A stretch of 64,000 nt of DNA from Dechloromonas sp. TW-R-39-2 (GTDB lineage: Bacteria; Pseudomonadota; Gammaproteobacteria; Burkholderiales; Rhodocyclaceae), in the NCBI RefSeq assembly GCF_016864195.1, contig NZ_CP045202.1:3318501-3382500 (forward strand). Reading direction: 5' to 3'. This document shows, one piece after another, positions 9,309-18,826 of this stretch. The first letter of the stretch is position 1; each line of letters opens with the position of its first letter. The translations under genes and the position numbers were made by a program. Below the pieces are notes generated by a model. The model saw only the letters and a list, made by a program, of their open reading frames with translations. It did not search any database and was not told the origin of the DNA.

Positions 9309-10373
9309 ATGCCGCTCGTTTCCATGCGCCAACTGCTCGACCACGCTGCCGAAAACGGCTACGGTCTGCCCGCTTTCAACGTCAACAACATGGAACAGGT
9401 CTGGGCGATCTGCGAAGCCGCCAGCCAGATCGACGCCCCGGTCATCATGCAGGCCTCGGCCGGCGCCCGCAAATATGCCGGCGAAGCCTTCCTGCGCCAC
9501 CAGATCCTGGCCGCACTCGAAGCCTACCCGCACCTGCCCATCGTCATGCACCAGGACCACGGCCAAAGCCCGGCCGTCTGCATGGCCGCGATCAAGTCCG
9601 GCTTCACCTCGGTGATGATGGACGGCTCGCTCGAAGCCGATGGCAAGACCACCGCCTCCTACGAATACAACGTCGCCGTATCCAAGGAAGTCGTCAAATT
9701 CTCGCACTCCATCGGTGTTTCCGTCGAAGCCGAACTCGGCGTGCTCGGCTCGCTCGAAACGATGCAGGGCGACAAGGAAGACGGCCACGGCGCCGAAGGC
9801 CTGATGACCCGCGAACAACTGCTGACCGACGTCGAGCAGGCTGCCGACTTCGTCAAGCAGACCAACTGCGACGCACTGGCCATCGCCATCGGCACCAGCC
9901 ACGGGGCCTACAAATTCACCAAGCGCCCGACCGGCGATATCCTGGCGATCGATCGCATCGCCGAAATCCACGCCCGCATCCCGAACACCCACCTGGTCAT
10001 GCACGGCTCTTCTTCCGTGCCGCAGGAACTGCTCGCCGAAATCCGCGAATTCGGCGGCGACATGAAGGAAACCTATGGCGTGCCGGTCGAAGAAATCGTC
10101 AAGGGCATCAAGCATGGTGTGCGCAAGGTCAATATCGACACCGACATCCGTCTTGCCATGACCGGTGCCGTCCGTCGCTACATGGCCGAAAACCCGTCCA
10201 AGTTCGATCCGCGCGACTTCCTCAAGCCGGCCCGCGAAGCTGCCAAGAAAATCTGTCTGGCCCGCTACGAAGCCTTCGGTTGCGCCGGTCAGGCGAGCAA
10301 GATCAAGCCGATGTCGCTGGAAAAAATGGCCGAGCGTTACGCCAAGGGCGAGCTGAACCAGATCGTCAAATAA
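9309..10373 (+). CDS. fba: Fructose-bisphosphate aldolase, class II
   Basis: Zinc-dependent aldolase cleaving or forming fructose 1,6-bisphosphate. 354 residues, typical for the class II Calvin-cycle/glycolytic subtype. Marks: [19 protein letters not shown], the catalytic/zinc segment [63 protein letters not shown] and [13 protein letters not shown]. It ends the carbon-metabolism cluster; a terminator follows. Confidence 0.97.
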   Translation: MPLVSMRQLLDHAAENGYGLPAFNVNNMEQVWAICEAASQIDAPVIMQASAGARKYAGEAFLRHQILAALEAYPHLPIVMHQDHGQSPAVCMAAIKSGFTSVMMDGSLEADGKTTASYEYNVAVSKEVVKFSHSIGVSVEAELGVLGSLETMQGDKEDGHGAEGLMTREQLLTDVEQAADFVKQTNCDALAIAIGTSHGAYKFTKRPTGDILAIDRIAEIHARIPNTHLVMHGSSSVPQELLAEIREFGGDMKETYGVPVEEIVKGIKHGVRKVNIDTDIRLAMTGAVRRYMAENPSKFDPRDFLKPAREAAKKICLARYEAFGCAGQASKIKPMSLEKMAERYAKGELNQIVK

Positions 10374-10394
10374 TCACCGTTTTGCGGTAAATTC

Positions 10395-10426
10395 GAGGGC
10401 CGCCTGATGCGGCCCTTAATTTTTTG
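10395..10426 (+). terminator. Intrinsic terminator after fba
   Basis: Stem AGGGCCGC / GCGGCCCT with loop CTGAT, followed by TAATTTTTT. Confidence 0.85.
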
Positions 10427-10436
10427 AGTCAGACCT

Positions 10437-11729
10437 GTGGAATTACGCACCCATCCGCTCCGCCAGCGCCTCAATGACGAGGTTCACACCCGCCCGCCGA
10501 TCCCGCTCGAAGCGCCGGCACTGATCAGCTATCTGGCTTTCGTCCATGACGAAAACGGCCCGGCCGGCGAGCGCGCCCACATCGGCACGCTCTACGAACG
10601 GATGGGCCTGCCGATCGAGCCCAGCGCCGAAGCAGCCCACCTGATCATCGACGGCGGCAATTTCAAGCTGAAATGGGAGCAGCACGGCGAATTCTCGACC
10701 TACACCTTTTTCATCCAGCCGAAACAGCCTGCCCTGTCAGGCGAAACGGCGCTCGGCGCCGTCCCGGTCGACTGGGTTCAGGGCATTCCCGGCCAGGTGA
10801 TTGCGGCCACCCACATCGAACTGCTGGCTGCCGGCTCGGTCGATCCGGAGGAAATGCTCGCCTCGCTGCCGGCCAAAAGCGACACCAACATCGTCTCGCT
10901 GATCGCCGGCCAGGCCGCCTGGGTCTTTACCGATTTTCGCATCCAGCAAGGCTTCTCACGCTTCACGCTGATCGATGAAAGCATGGGCAAGCTGCGGACC
11001 GGCCGGATCATCCAGCGTCTGCTCGAAATCGAAACATATCGCGTCATGGCGCTGCTCGCCTTCCCGGTTGCCAAATCGGTCAGCCGCCTGCTCAACCGTG
11101 CAGAAGCCGAACTGGCCGCCCTGATCGACCGCATGGTCACCGCCGCGTCGCCGCACGACGAGCGGACCGTACTGGCCGACCTGACCCGCCTGGCGGCAGA
11201 AGTCGAACACTCCGTCGCCAGCACCAATTTCCGCTTTGGCGCTTCAGCGGCTTATTACCGGTTGGTCCAGCAACGCATTGTCGAACTCAAGGAAACTCGC
11301 GTTTCGGGCTACCCGACGATCAAGGGCTTCATGGAACGGCGACTGGCGCCGGCACTCAATACCTGCGCCGCGATTTCGACCCGCCAGGAAGACCTCTCGG
11401 CGCGCATCGCCCGCACCAGCCAGTTGTTACGCACGCGCGTCGATATCGAACTGGAGCGCCAGAACCAGGAAGTTCTCGCCCAGATGAACCGCCGCGCCAA
11501 GCTGCAACTGCGCCTGCAGGAAACCGTCGAAGGCCTGTCGGTCGTCGTGCTGACCTACTATGGCTCGCAACTGGTCCAGTATCTCGCCAAGGGCACCAAG
11601 GAACTGCATCACCTCAACAGCGATGTGATTACCGCGATTTCGATCCCGCTCATCGCCGGCGTCGTTGCCTGGGGAACTCGTCAAATGCGCAAGAAGCTCG
11701 CCGCCGAAGAAGGCGAAGGCGCGCATTAA
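10437..11729 (+). CDS. DUF3422 family protein, membrane-anchored
   Basis: A 430-residue protein of the DUF3422 family, whose function is unknown. The family N-terminal signature is clear ([20 protein letters not shown]). The middle is soluble and helical (about 200-370), and the C-terminus has one or two membrane spans ([18 protein letters not shown] and [17 protein letters not shown]) before a basic and acidic tail. The start is GTG at 10437, which begins the family-conserved sequence directly; no ATG fits. It lies 30 bases before purC and may be read with it, though purC has its own -10. Confidence 0.85.
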   Translation: MELRTHPLRQRLNDEVHTRPPIPLEAPALISYLAFVHDENGPAGERAHIGTLYERMGLPIEPSAEAAHLIIDGGNFKLKWEQHGEFSTYTFFIQPKQPALSGETALGAVPVDWVQGIPGQVIAATHIELLAAGSVDPEEMLASLPAKSDTNIVSLIAGQAAWVFTDFRIQQGFSRFTLIDESMGKLRTGRIIQRLLEIETYRVMALLAFPVAKSVSRLLNRAEAELAALIDRMVTAASPHDERTVLADLTRLAAEVEHSVASTNFRFGASAAYYRLVQQRIVELKETRVSGYPTIKGFMERRLAPALNTCAAISTRQEDLSARIARTSQLLRTRVDIELERQNQEVLAQMNRRAKLQLRLQETVEGLSVVVLTYYGSQLVQYLAKGTKELHHLNSDVITAISIPLIAGVVAWGTRQMRKKLAAEEGEGAH

Positions 11730-11730
11730 T

Positions 11731-11740
11731 TTATAATTCT
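11731..11740 (+). promoter_or_regulatory. -10 element before purC
   Basis: A perfect TATAAT (11732-11737) lies just after the DUF3422 stop codon and 21 bases before the purC ATG. The -35 region would lie in the end of the upstream gene and is not recognisable. Confidence 0.4.
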
Positions 11741-11758
11741 GCTTTTGCTTTCGGGAAC

Positions 11759-12697
11759 ATGACCGTGACCGCACCCCTTTTCGAATCCACCATCACCAGC
11801 CTGCCGCTGATCAATAAAGGCAAGGTCCGCGACATTTACGCGGTCGACGCCGACAAGCTGCTGATTATCACCACCGACCGCCTGTCGGCCTTCGACGTCA
11901 TCCTGCCGGACCCGATTCCGCGCAAGGGCGAAGTGCTGCAAGCCGTGGCCAACTTCTGGTTCGAGAAACTCGGCCACATCGTACCGAACCAGCTGACCGG
12001 CATCGATCCCGAATCCGTCGTCACCGAGAACGAACGCGACCAGGTGCGCGGCCGTGCCGTCGTCGTCAAGCGCCTCAAGCCGCTGCCGATCGAAGCCGTC
12101 GTGCGCGGCTACGTCATCGGTTCCGGCTGGAAGGATTACCAGGAAACCGGCGCGATCTGCGGCATCGCGCTGCCGGCCGGCCTGAAAATGGCCCAGAAAC
12201 TGCCCTCCCCGATCTTCACGCCGGCCACCAAGGCCGCCGTTGGCGATCATGACGAAAACGTCTCCTTCGCCACCGCCCAGGCCCATTGCGGTGCTGACCT
12301 GGCCGAAGCACTGGCCGGCACCGGCAAGAACGGCGCACAACTGGCCGACGAAGCCCGCCTCGCCGCCATCCGCCTCTATGAAGAAGCCTGCGCCTACGCC
12401 AAGGGCCGCGGCATCATCATCGCCGACACCAAGTTCGAATTCGGCATCGACGCGGCCGGCACCCTGCACCTGATCGACGAAGCCCTGACCCCGGACTCCT
12501 CGCGCTTCTGGCCGGCCGACCAGTACGAAGAAGGCAAGAACCCGCCCTCCTACGACAAGCAGTACGTCCGCGACTACCTGGAAACGCTGGACTGGGGCAA
12601 GGTTGCCCCCGGCCCGAAACTGCCGGCCGATGTCATTGCGCGAACCAGCGCAAAATACATCGAGGCGTACGAACGCCTGACCGGAAAAACTCTCTAA
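11759..12697 (+). CDS. purC: SAICAR synthetase (phosphoribosylaminoimidazole-succinocarboxamide synthase)
   Basis: ATP-dependent joining of aspartate to CAIR in purine synthesis. 312 residues, the long form common in betaproteobacteria and yeast. Marks: [20 protein letters not shown] (start of the ATP site), [47 protein letters not shown] and the ending of the motif [17 protein letters not shown]. Other purine genes (purH, purD) are 19 kb away. A terminator follows. Confidence 0.97.
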   Translation: MTVTAPLFESTITSLPLINKGKVRDIYAVDADKLLIITTDRLSAFDVILPDPIPRKGEVLQAVANFWFEKLGHIVPNQLTGIDPESVVTENERDQVRGRAVVVKRLKPLPIEAVVRGYVIGSGWKDYQETGAICGIALPAGLKMAQKLPSPIFTPATKAAVGDHDENVSFATAQAHCGADLAEALAGTGKNGAQLADEARLAAIRLYEEACAYAKGRGIIIADTKFEFGIDAAGTLHLIDEALTPDSSRFWPADQYEEGKNPPSYDKQYVRDYLETLDWGKVAPGPKLPADVIARTSAKYIEAYERLTGKTL

Positions 12698-12706
12698 AAA
12701 CACATC

Positions 12707-12729
12707 GGGCGGCTATGACCGCCCTTTTT
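12707..12729 (+). terminator. Intrinsic terminator after purC
   Basis: Stem GGGCGG / CCGCCC with loop CTATGA and TTTTT after it. It ends only 16 bases before the prlC start, so prlC probably needs read-through or a promoter within this stretch. Confidence 0.8.
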
Positions 12730-12745
12730 CATTGCCCCGACAAAA

Positions 12746-14800
12746 ATGACTACGACCAATCCCCTGCTCGATTTCTCCGACCTGCCCCGTTTCGATCTGG
12801 TGCAGCCCGAACATGTCAAACCGGCCATCGAATCGCTGTTGACCGCGGGACGCGAGTTGATTGAACGCCTGACCAGCGACGCAACGCCGGCGACCTGGCG
12901 CGACTTCGCCGGTGCATTGTCCGACGGGCTGGAGCCATTTGGCCGTGCCTGGGGCGTTGTCGGTCATCTGCATTCGGTCAATGACGTGCCGGCCTGGCGC
13001 GAGGCTTACAACGAGATGCTGCCGGAAGTGTCGCGTTTCTACGCCGAACTCGGCCAGAACCTCAAGCTGTTCGACAAGTACAAGGCGCTGCGCAGCAGCC
13101 CGGAATACGCCACGCTGAGCATCGAGCAAAAGAAAGTGGTCGATAACGAAGTGCGCGATTTCCGCCTGAGTGGCGCCGAGCTGCCGGAAGACCAGAAGCC
13201 GCGCTTCCAGGCGATCATGGAAGAACTGTCGCAGCTTTCCGCCAAGTTTTCCGAGAACGTCCTCGACGCGACCAATGCCTTTGCCGAAGTGATCACCGAC
13301 CCAGCCCTGCTCGCCGGCCTGCCGGACGATGCGATCGAGGCGGCCAAGGCTGCGGCTGAAAAGGCCGGCGTCGAAGGCTGGCGTTTCAGTCTGCAGGCGC
13401 CGTCCTACGGCCCGGTCATGCAATACGCCGACAACCGCGAGCTGCGCGCCCGGCTGTATCGCGCCTCGGCCACCCGCGCCGCCGAATTCCACGATGGCAG
13501 CAGTAAGCCGGAATGGGACAACACGCCGGTCATCAACCGCATGCTGGCCCTGCGCCTCGAAGACGCGAAGATGCTTGGCTTCAATAATTTCGCCGAAGTC
13601 TCGCTGGCCCCGAAAATGGCCGACACGCCGACCCAGGTGCTCGCCTTCCTGCGCGAGCTGGCAGCCAAGGCCAAGCCGTTTGCCGAGAAGGACATTGCCG
13701 AACTGAAGGCCTTTGCCAAGGACGAGCTGGGTCTGGACGATTTCCAGCCCTGGGATGCAGCCTACGTTTCCGAAAAGTTGCTGCAGGCGCGTTATGCCTT
13801 CTCCGAACACGAAGTGAAGCAGTACTTCACCGAGCCCAAGGTGCTCGGCGGCCTGTTCAACGTCATCGAAAGCCTGTTCAACGTCAAGGTCAAGCCGGAT
13901 ACGGCACCGGTCTGGCATGAGGACGTCAAATTCTTCCGTCTGGAGACGTCGACCGGGGAACTGGTCGGCCAGTTCTACCTCGACCTCTACGCCCGCGAAA
14001 CCAAGCGCGGCGGGGCCTGGATGGACGAAGCCCGTTCACGTCGCCGGACGACGACCGGCATCCAGAAGCCGATTGCCTACCTCAACTGCAACTTCCCGCG
14101 CCCGGTCGGCGACAAGCCGGCCACCTTCACGCACGACGACGTGATCACGCTGTTCCACGAAACCGGCCACGGCCTGCACCACCTGCTGACGCGCGGCGAA
14201 GAACTCGGTGTTTCCGGTATCCACGGCGTCGAGTGGGATGCCGTCGAGCTGCCTTCGCAGTTCATGGAAAACTATTGCTGGGAATGGCAGGTCGTCGAAG
14301 GCATGACCGCCCACGTCGATACCGGTGCGACGCTGCCGCGCGCGCTGTTCGACAAGATGCTGGCCGCCAAGAATTTCCAGAGCGGCATGATGGCCGTGCG
14401 CCAGATCGAGTTCTCCTTGTTCGACATGCAACTGCATTCGGAATTCGACCCGCAGGGCACGTCGACCGTGATGGACCTGCTGCACGCCGTACGCGACGAA
14501 GTCGCCGTGCTTGTGCCGCCGGCCTGGCATCGTTTCCCGAATGCTTTCTCGCACATTTTTGGCGGCGGCTACGGAGCCGGCTATTTCAGCTACAAGTGGG
14601 CGGAAGTGCTCTCGGCCGACGCCTACGCGGCCTTCGAAGAAGCCGGCGATCCATTCGATGCCACCACCGGCAAGCGCTTTCTCGACGAAATCCTCTCGGC
14701 GGGCGGTTCGCGTCCGGCGATCGAATCCTTCAAGGCATTCCGCGGCCGTGAACCCAGTGTCGATGCCTTGCTGCGTCACAGCGGCATGGTTGCCGCCTGA
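12746..14800 (+). CDS. prlC: Oligopeptidase A (M3 family zinc metallopeptidase)
   Basis: Cytoplasmic thimet-type oligopeptidase that degrades short peptides, including cleaved signal peptides. 684 residues, normal for OpdA. The zinc site HETGHGLHH is at about residue 470, with the third ligand region in EWDAVELPSQFMENYCWE downstream. No signal peptide. An unremarkable ribosome site precedes the ATG. The next gene starts 17 bases downstream on the same strand. Confidence 0.93.
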   Translation: MTTTNPLLDFSDLPRFDLVQPEHVKPAIESLLTAGRELIERLTSDATPATWRDFAGALSDGLEPFGRAWGVVGHLHSVNDVPAWREAYNEMLPEVSRFYAELGQNLKLFDKYKALRSSPEYATLSIEQKKVVDNEVRDFRLSGAELPEDQKPRFQAIMEELSQLSAKFSENVLDATNAFAEVITDPALLAGLPDDAIEAAKAAAEKAGVEGWRFSLQAPSYGPVMQYADNRELRARLYRASATRAAEFHDGSSKPEWDNTPVINRMLALRLEDAKMLGFNNFAEVSLAPKMADTPTQVLAFLRELAAKAKPFAEKDIAELKAFAKDELGLDDFQPWDAAYVSEKLLQARYAFSEHEVKQYFTEPKVLGGLFNVIESLFNVKVKPDTAPVWHEDVKFFRLETSTGELVGQFYLDLYARETKRGGAWMDEARSRRRTTTGIQKPIAYLNCNFPRPVGDKPATFTHDDVITLFHETGHGLHHLLTRGEELGVSGIHGVEWDAVELPSQFMENYCWEWQVVEGMTAHVDTGATLPRALFDKMLAAKNFQSGMMAVRQIEFSLFDMQLHSEFDPQGTSTVMDLLHAVRDEVAVLVPPAWHRFPNAFSHIFGGGYGAGYFSYKWAEVLSADAYAAFEEAGDPFDATTGKRFLDEILSAGGSRPAIESFKAFRGREPSVDALLRHSGMVAA

Positions 14801-14817
14801 GTATGGAGACCAGATTC

Positions 14818-15303
14818 ATGCGCAAACTGTTGATCCTCTGCCTCATCCTCGGCGCAGCCGGTGCCAGCGCCCAGACTTACCGCTGGATCGATGCCAACGG
14901 CCGTACGGTTTTCAGCGACACGCCGCCGCCACGTACCGGCGCGCCGGTCGCCAAGACGGAGAAGGCCACGGCTGACGACGGCCTGCCATTTGCCGTCAAA
15001 AAAGCAGCCGAAGCTTTCCCGGTCACGCTGTTCACCACCCCGGAGTGTGTCGACGAATGCAAGCAGGCACGCGACCTGCTCAACAAGCGTGGCGTACCGT
15101 TCACCGAGCGCATGGTGGTCAAACAGGAAGATCACGCCGAACTGAAACAGTTGGTCGGCGATGCCTTCGTGCCTTCGTTGCGCGTCGGCAAACAACCGGT
15201 TCGCGGTTTCGAGGCCAACGCCTACAACAACCTGCTCGACCTGGCCGGCTACCCGAAAACCGCGCCCTACGGCGCCAAACCTGCGGCGGTACCCGGCCAA
15301 TGA
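14818..15303 (+). CDS. Exported DUF4124 and glutaredoxin-like protein
   Basis: 161 residues: a signal peptide (LLILCLILGAAGASAQ), then a DUF4124 segment (TYRWIDANGRTVFSDTPPP), then a glutaredoxin-like domain (about 70-145) starting PVTLFTTPECVDECKQARDL. The usual CxxC is CVDEC (two cysteines three residues apart), so classical dithiol chemistry is uncertain. It is predicted periplasmic. I use the ATG at 14818, not the in-frame one at 14803, because GGAGA lies 7 bases before it and the signal peptide begins there. The stop overlaps the xth start (ATGA), so the two are translationally coupled. Confidence 0.8.
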   Translation: MRKLLILCLILGAAGASAQTYRWIDANGRTVFSDTPPPRTGAPVAKTEKATADDGLPFAVKKAAEAFPVTLFTTPECVDECKQARDLLNKRGVPFTERMVVKQEDHAELKQLVGDAFVPSLRVGKQPVRGFEANAYNNLLDLAGYPKTAPYGAKPAAVPGQ

Positions 15304-16064
15304 AAATCGCTGCCTGGAACGTCAATTCACTCAAAGTTCGCCTGCCCCATCTGCTCGACTGGCTCGCCTCGGCCCAGCCGGACGCGCTGTGCCTGCAGGA
15401 ACTCAAGCTTGAAGACCACAATTTCCCGCGCGCCGAGATCGAGGCGGCCGGCTATCACGTCGCCTTTTCAGGCCAGAAGACCTACAACGGTGTCGCCCTG
15501 CTCGCCCGCCAGCCAATCGAAGATGTCCTGATCGGTAATCCGCACCTCCCGGACGAACAGAAACGCCTGATCACCGGCACGGTCGGCGGCGCACGCATCG
15601 TCTGTGCCTACATGCCGAATGGCCAGGCGGTCGGCAGCGACAAGTACGACTACAAACTGCGCTGGCTCGATGCGCTGGCGGTCTGGCTAGCCGAAGAACT
15701 GGCGGCGCATCCGCAACTGGCCCTGTGCGGCGATTACAACATTGCCCCGGACGACCGCGATGTGCACGACCCGGCACGCTGGGCCGACGGCATCCTCGTT
15801 TCGCCGCCCGAACGCGCCGCCTTCCAGCGCCTGCTCGATCTCGGCCTGAGCGACAGCTTCCGCCTCTTCGAACAACCGGAGAAAACCTTCTCATGGTGGG
15901 ATTACCGCATGCTCGGTTTCCAGAAAAACCTCGGGCTGCGCATCGACCATATCCTGCTCTCGAAGCCTCTCGCCGAGCGCTGCACGGCAGCCGGTGTCGA
16001 CCGCGCCCCACGCAAACTCGAACGCCCATCCGACCACGCGCCGGTCTGGGCGACGCTCGGATGA
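15300..16064 (+). CDS. xth: Exodeoxyribonuclease III
   Basis: AP endonuclease / 3'-5' exonuclease of base-excision repair. 254 residues. Marks: IAAWNVNSLKVRL at the start, metal-binding Glu in LCLQELKLED, YNGVALLAR, GDYNIAPDDRDVHDP (catalytic Asn/Asp), FSWWDYR and the terminal SDHAPVWATL. The ATG overlaps the stop of the preceding gene by four bases. The Crp/Fnr gene begins 7 bases after its stop. Confidence 0.96.
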   Translation: MKIAAWNVNSLKVRLPHLLDWLASAQPDALCLQELKLEDHNFPRAEIEAAGYHVAFSGQKTYNGVALLARQPIEDVLIGNPHLPDEQKRLITGTVGGARIVCAYMPNGQAVGSDKYDYKLRWLDALAVWLAEELAAHPQLALCGDYNIAPDDRDVHDPARWADGILVSPPERAAFQRLLDLGLSDSFRLFEQPEKTFSWWDYRMLGFQKNLGLRIDHILLSKPLAERCTAAGVDRAPRKLERPSDHAPVWATLG

Positions 16065-16071
16065 TTTTGCG

Positions 16072-16740
16072 ATGAATGCCACGGTCGACCGCAGCAATGT
16101 GCTGAAACTCTACCCGGCGCTGGCCGGGCTGCCCGCCGCCCGGCTCGCCGAACTGATCCGCCCCGAAGCCGTCATGCATCTGCCGGCCGGCACCCAAGTC
16201 TTTGCTGAGCATCAACCCTGCCAGGGCTTCCCGCTGCTGATCGACGGCAGCATCAAGGTCGTCAAGCTGGCCGCCAGCGGCCGCGAGCTGATGCTCTATC
16301 GCGTCGCACCAGGCGGCTCCTGCATCATCAGTTCGAGCTGCCTGCTCGGTCACAGCGACTACAACGCTCGCGGCATTGCCGAAACGCCGCTCACCCTGCT
16401 CGCCCTGCCGGTGGCCAGCTTTGCCACCTTGATGGTCGAACACGCACCGTTCCGCGATTTCGTTTTCCATCTCTTTGCCGACCGTATCGGGGAACTGATG
16501 CAACTGGTCGAAGAAGTCGCCTTCTCGCGACTCGACCAGCGTCTGGCCAAGCTGATCCTGGCGCGCAATGCCGATTCGCTGAGCGTCACCCACCAGCAAC
16601 TGGCCGACGAACTGGGCAGCGTTCGCGAAATCGTCAGCCGCCTGCTCAAGGGTTTTGCCGCACAAGGCCTGGTTTCGCTGGCCCGCGAGCAGTTGACCGT
16701 CACCGACCGGGCCGGCCTGCAAAAACTGGCGGCTCCGTGA
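16072..16740 (+). CDS. Crp/Fnr family transcription regulator
   Basis: 222 residues with an N-terminal cyclic-nucleotide-binding-like barrel (about 10-125) and a C-terminal winged helix (LSVTHQQLADELGSVREIVS then RLLKGFAAQGLVSL). The N-terminal cysteine cluster of true FNR is absent, and the barrel lacks the R-[ST]-A cAMP cassette, so the signal is unknown. The barrel carries CIISSSCLLGH, a pattern seen in small-molecule or redox-sensing Crp/Fnr relatives. I use ATG 16072, which starts just before VLKLYPALAGL. The DUF2892 gene 74 bases downstream is its common partner and a likely target. Confidence 0.88.
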   Translation: MNATVDRSNVLKLYPALAGLPAARLAELIRPEAVMHLPAGTQVFAEHQPCQGFPLLIDGSIKVVKLAASGRELMLYRVAPGGSCIISSSCLLGHSDYNARGIAETPLTLLALPVASFATLMVEHAPFRDFVFHLFADRIGELMQLVEEVAFSRLDQRLAKLILARNADSLSVTHQQLADELGSVREIVSRLLKGFAAQGLVSLAREQLTVTDRAGLQKLAAP

Positions 16741-16814
16741 CCCAGGTTACATACCGCGCCGTGATGCATCGCTAAAGTAGGCAGCGTACACACACAAACC
16801 TACTGGAGAACATC
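16741..16814 (+). promoter_or_regulatory. Promoter region of the DUF2892 gene with short palindrome
   Basis: The gap carries GATGCATC (16763-16770), a perfect 8-base palindrome, followed by TAAAGT (16773-16778), a possible -10. The palindrome would overlap a promoter and could be the site of the upstream regulator, but it does not match the FNR consensus TTGAT-N4-ATCAA. Confidence 0.3.
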
Positions 16815-17009
16815 ATGAAACCGAATGTTGGCGGCCTCGACAAAATCCTTCGCATCGCAGCCGGTGCCGGCCTGATCGGCGCCACCGTTGCCGGCCTGCT
16901 GCCGGCCTGGGGCTACATCGGCATCGTGCCGCTGGCTACCGGCCTGATCGGCTGGTGCCCGGCCTACCCGCTGCTCGGCATGAATTCCTGCCCGATGAAG
17001 AAAGACTGA
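16815..17009 (+). CDS. DUF2892 (YgaP-type) small inner-membrane protein
   Basis: 64 residues with the DUF2892 opening NVGGLDKILRIAAGAGLIG. Two membrane spans fill most of the chain (about 12-30 and 33-52), and a Cys-containing tail ends WCPAYPLLGMNSCPMKKD. Members often sit beside rhodanese or Crp/Fnr genes; their role is not settled. A good ribosome site (CTGGAGAACATC) precedes the ATG. Confidence 0.85.
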   Translation: MKPNVGGLDKILRIAAGAGLIGATVAGLLPAWGYIGIVPLATGLIGWCPAYPLLGMNSCPMKKD

Positions 17010-17025
17010 GCTGCGCAGCGATCAA

Positions 17026-17053
17026 GAAAAACCCGCCAGAGGCGGGTTTTTTT
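17026..17053. terminator. Bidirectional terminator between DUF2892 gene and ksgA
   Basis: Stem ACCCGCC-AGA-GGCGGGT with A-run before and T-run after. It overlaps the ksgA stop codon by two bases. Confidence 0.85.
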
Positions 17054-17819
17054 ACGTCAGGTAATTGGCGATGCGCACGTAGTCATCGACCGAGAGGTCT
17101 TCCGGACGCCGGGTCGGGTCGATCTCCAGCGCGGCAAAGCCGGCATCATCGAGCGTTCCCTTGAGCGTGTTGCGCAGCATCTTGCGGCGCTGCGAGAAGG
17201 CGGCAAGCACGACGTGGGAGAGCTTGGTGTGGCTCTTGGCATGCAACTCGGCAACATCCTTCGGAATCAGACGAACCACGGCGGACTGCACCTTGGGCGG
17301 CGGATCGAAGCTTTCCGGCGGCACATCGATCAGCCATTCGAGATGGAAACGGTATTGCAGCATGACCGACATCCGGCCGAAATCGGACTCGCCCGGCACA
17401 GCCACCATGCGCTCGACGACTTCCTTCTGGAGCATGAAATGCATGTCGTAGACGATCTCGGCATAATCGGCCAGATGGAAAAGCAGCGGCGTCGAGATGT
17501 TGTACGGCAGGTTGCCGACCAGATGCAACTTGCTGCCGATGCTGGCGAAATCGAAGGCCAGCGCATCGCCGGCATGGATCGTCATGCGCTCCGGCGGGTA
17601 CTGCTTTTTCAGCCGGGCGATCAGGTCGCGGTCGATTTCGACAACATGCAGATGCTCGATCCGGTCGAGCAGCGGGCGGGTAATCGCCCCCAGGCCGGGG
17701 CCGATTTCAACCAGCGTATCGCCGCGTTGCGGATTCACTGCCGAGACAATGGCACCAATAATGCCCTGGTCGACCAGGAAATTTTGCCCAAAACGCTTGC
17801 GCGCGACGTGTTCTTTCAT
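17052..17819 (-). CDS. ksgA: 16S rRNA dimethyladenosine transferase
   Basis: Dimethylates two adjacent adenines near the 3' end of 16S rRNA during 30S maturation. 255 residues. Marks: [12 protein letters not shown], the SAM motif [15 protein letters not shown], and the catalytic NLPYNIST. The ATG overlaps the pdxA stop (ATGA). Last gene of the lptD-surA-pdxA-ksgA operon, an order shared with E. coli and many other proteobacteria. Confidence 0.97.
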   Translation of the reverse strand: MKEHVARKRFGQNFLVDQGIIGAIVSAVNPQRGDTLVEIGPGLGAITRPLLDRIEHLHVVEIDRDLIARLKKQYPPERMTIHAGDALAFDFASIGSKLHLVGNLPYNISTPLLFHLADYAEIVYDMHFMLQKEVVERMVAVPGESDFGRMSVMLQYRFHLEWLIDVPPESFDPPPKVQSAVVRLIPKDVAELHAKSHTKLSHVVLAAFSQRRKMLRNTLKGTLDDAGFAALEIDPTRRPEDLSVDDYVRIANYLT

Positions 17820-18826
17820 TGCTTTACCGCCATTCTGGCCGCTTCGGCGACCGCTTCAAACAGACTACCGGGATCGGCCCGGCCGCTGCCGGCTAATTCA
17901 AGGGCCGTACCGTGGTCGACCGAGGTACGAATGATCGGCAAACCCAGCGTGACATTGATGCCCTGGCCGAAGGTGGCGTATTTAAGCGCCGTCAGCCCCT
18001 GGTCGTGATACATCGCCAGCACGGCATCGCCCTGCGCCAGGATGGGCGGAGTGAACATCGTGTCAGCCGGATACGGGCCGCTCAGCGCCATGCCTTCGGC
18101 TTTCAAACGGTCGAGCACCGGGCTGATCACATCGATTTCCTCGCGACCGAGATAACCGCCCTCGCCCGCATGCGGATTCAGGCCGGCAACCAGGATACGC
18201 GGACAGGCCAGACCGTATTTGCGGCGCAGATCGGCATCGAGGATACGCAGCGTCTTTTCCAGCACATCCGGCGTGATCGCTGCCGAAACATCCTTGAGCG
18301 GCAAGTGGGTCGTGACCAGCGCAACACGCAAAGGACCACGCTCGGTGTTGCCGGCCAGCATCATGACGACCAGCGGCGTCGCCGTCTTTTCGGCGAGATA
18401 TTCGGTGTGACCGGTGAAATGCACGCCGGCCTCGTTGATCACGCCCTTGTGCACCGGCGCCGTCGCCATCGCGGCGAACTCGCCCGACTGGCAACCGGCC
18501 AGCGCCCTGTCGAGCAGGGCCAGCACGTAAGCGCCATTGGCCGCATCGAGCTGACCAGCAACCGATGGATGGGCCAGCGGCAGGTGCAGGACATCGAGTA
18601 TCGGTCGGCCGGTGGAAATGGCGGTATTGCTGCGGTCGACCGCAGCACCGGGCTGAAAATCACGCAATTCAATATCCAGGCCAAGCGTCTGGGCGCGTTC
18701 GGCCAGCAAACTACGGTCGCCAAGTACGACCGGATGCGCCTCGCCGGCATAAGCCGCCAGCCGCAAACACAGTTCAGGCCCGATGCCAGCCGGTTCGCCG
18801 CTGGTCACCGCGATCAATGGCCGCAT
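17816..18826 (-). CDS. pdxA: 4-hydroxythreonine-4-phosphate dehydrogenase
   Basis: NAD-dependent step in pyridoxal phosphate synthesis. 336 residues. Marks: [25 protein letters not shown], the metal-binding [22 protein letters not shown] and [12 protein letters not shown]. It sits between surA (1-base overlap) and ksgA (4-base overlap). A perfect 20-base palindrome lies inside it, in a stretch that aligns poorly with E. coli PdxA (residues AAVDRSNTA); see findings. Confidence 0.97.
   Translation of the reverse strand: MRPLIAVTSGEPAGIGPELCLRLAAYAGEAHPVVLGDRSLLAERAQTLGLDIELRDFQPGAAVDRSNTAISTGRPILDVLHLPLAHPSVAGQLDAANGAYVLALLDRALAGCQSGEFAAMATAPVHKGVINEAGVHFTGHTEYLAEKTATPLVVMMLAGNTERGPLRVALVTTHLPLKDVSAAITPDVLEKTLRILDADLRRKYGLACPRILVAGLNPHAGEGGYLGREEIDVISPVLDRLKAEGMALSGPYPADTMFTPPILAQGDAVLAMYHDQGLTALKYATFGQGINVTLGLPIIRTSVDHGTALELAGSGRADPGSLFEAVAEAARMAVKQ
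18628..18647. repeat. Perfect 20-base palindrome inside pdxA
   Basis: TGCTGCGGTCGACCGCAGCA reads the same on both strands. Its ten-base half TGCGGTCGAC (or the reverse, GTCGACCGCA) also occurs at 3111, 16084, 22530, 25869, 41841, 42105 and 63859. In pdxA it encodes Ala-Ala-Val-Asp-Arg-Ser. Confidence 0.8.
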
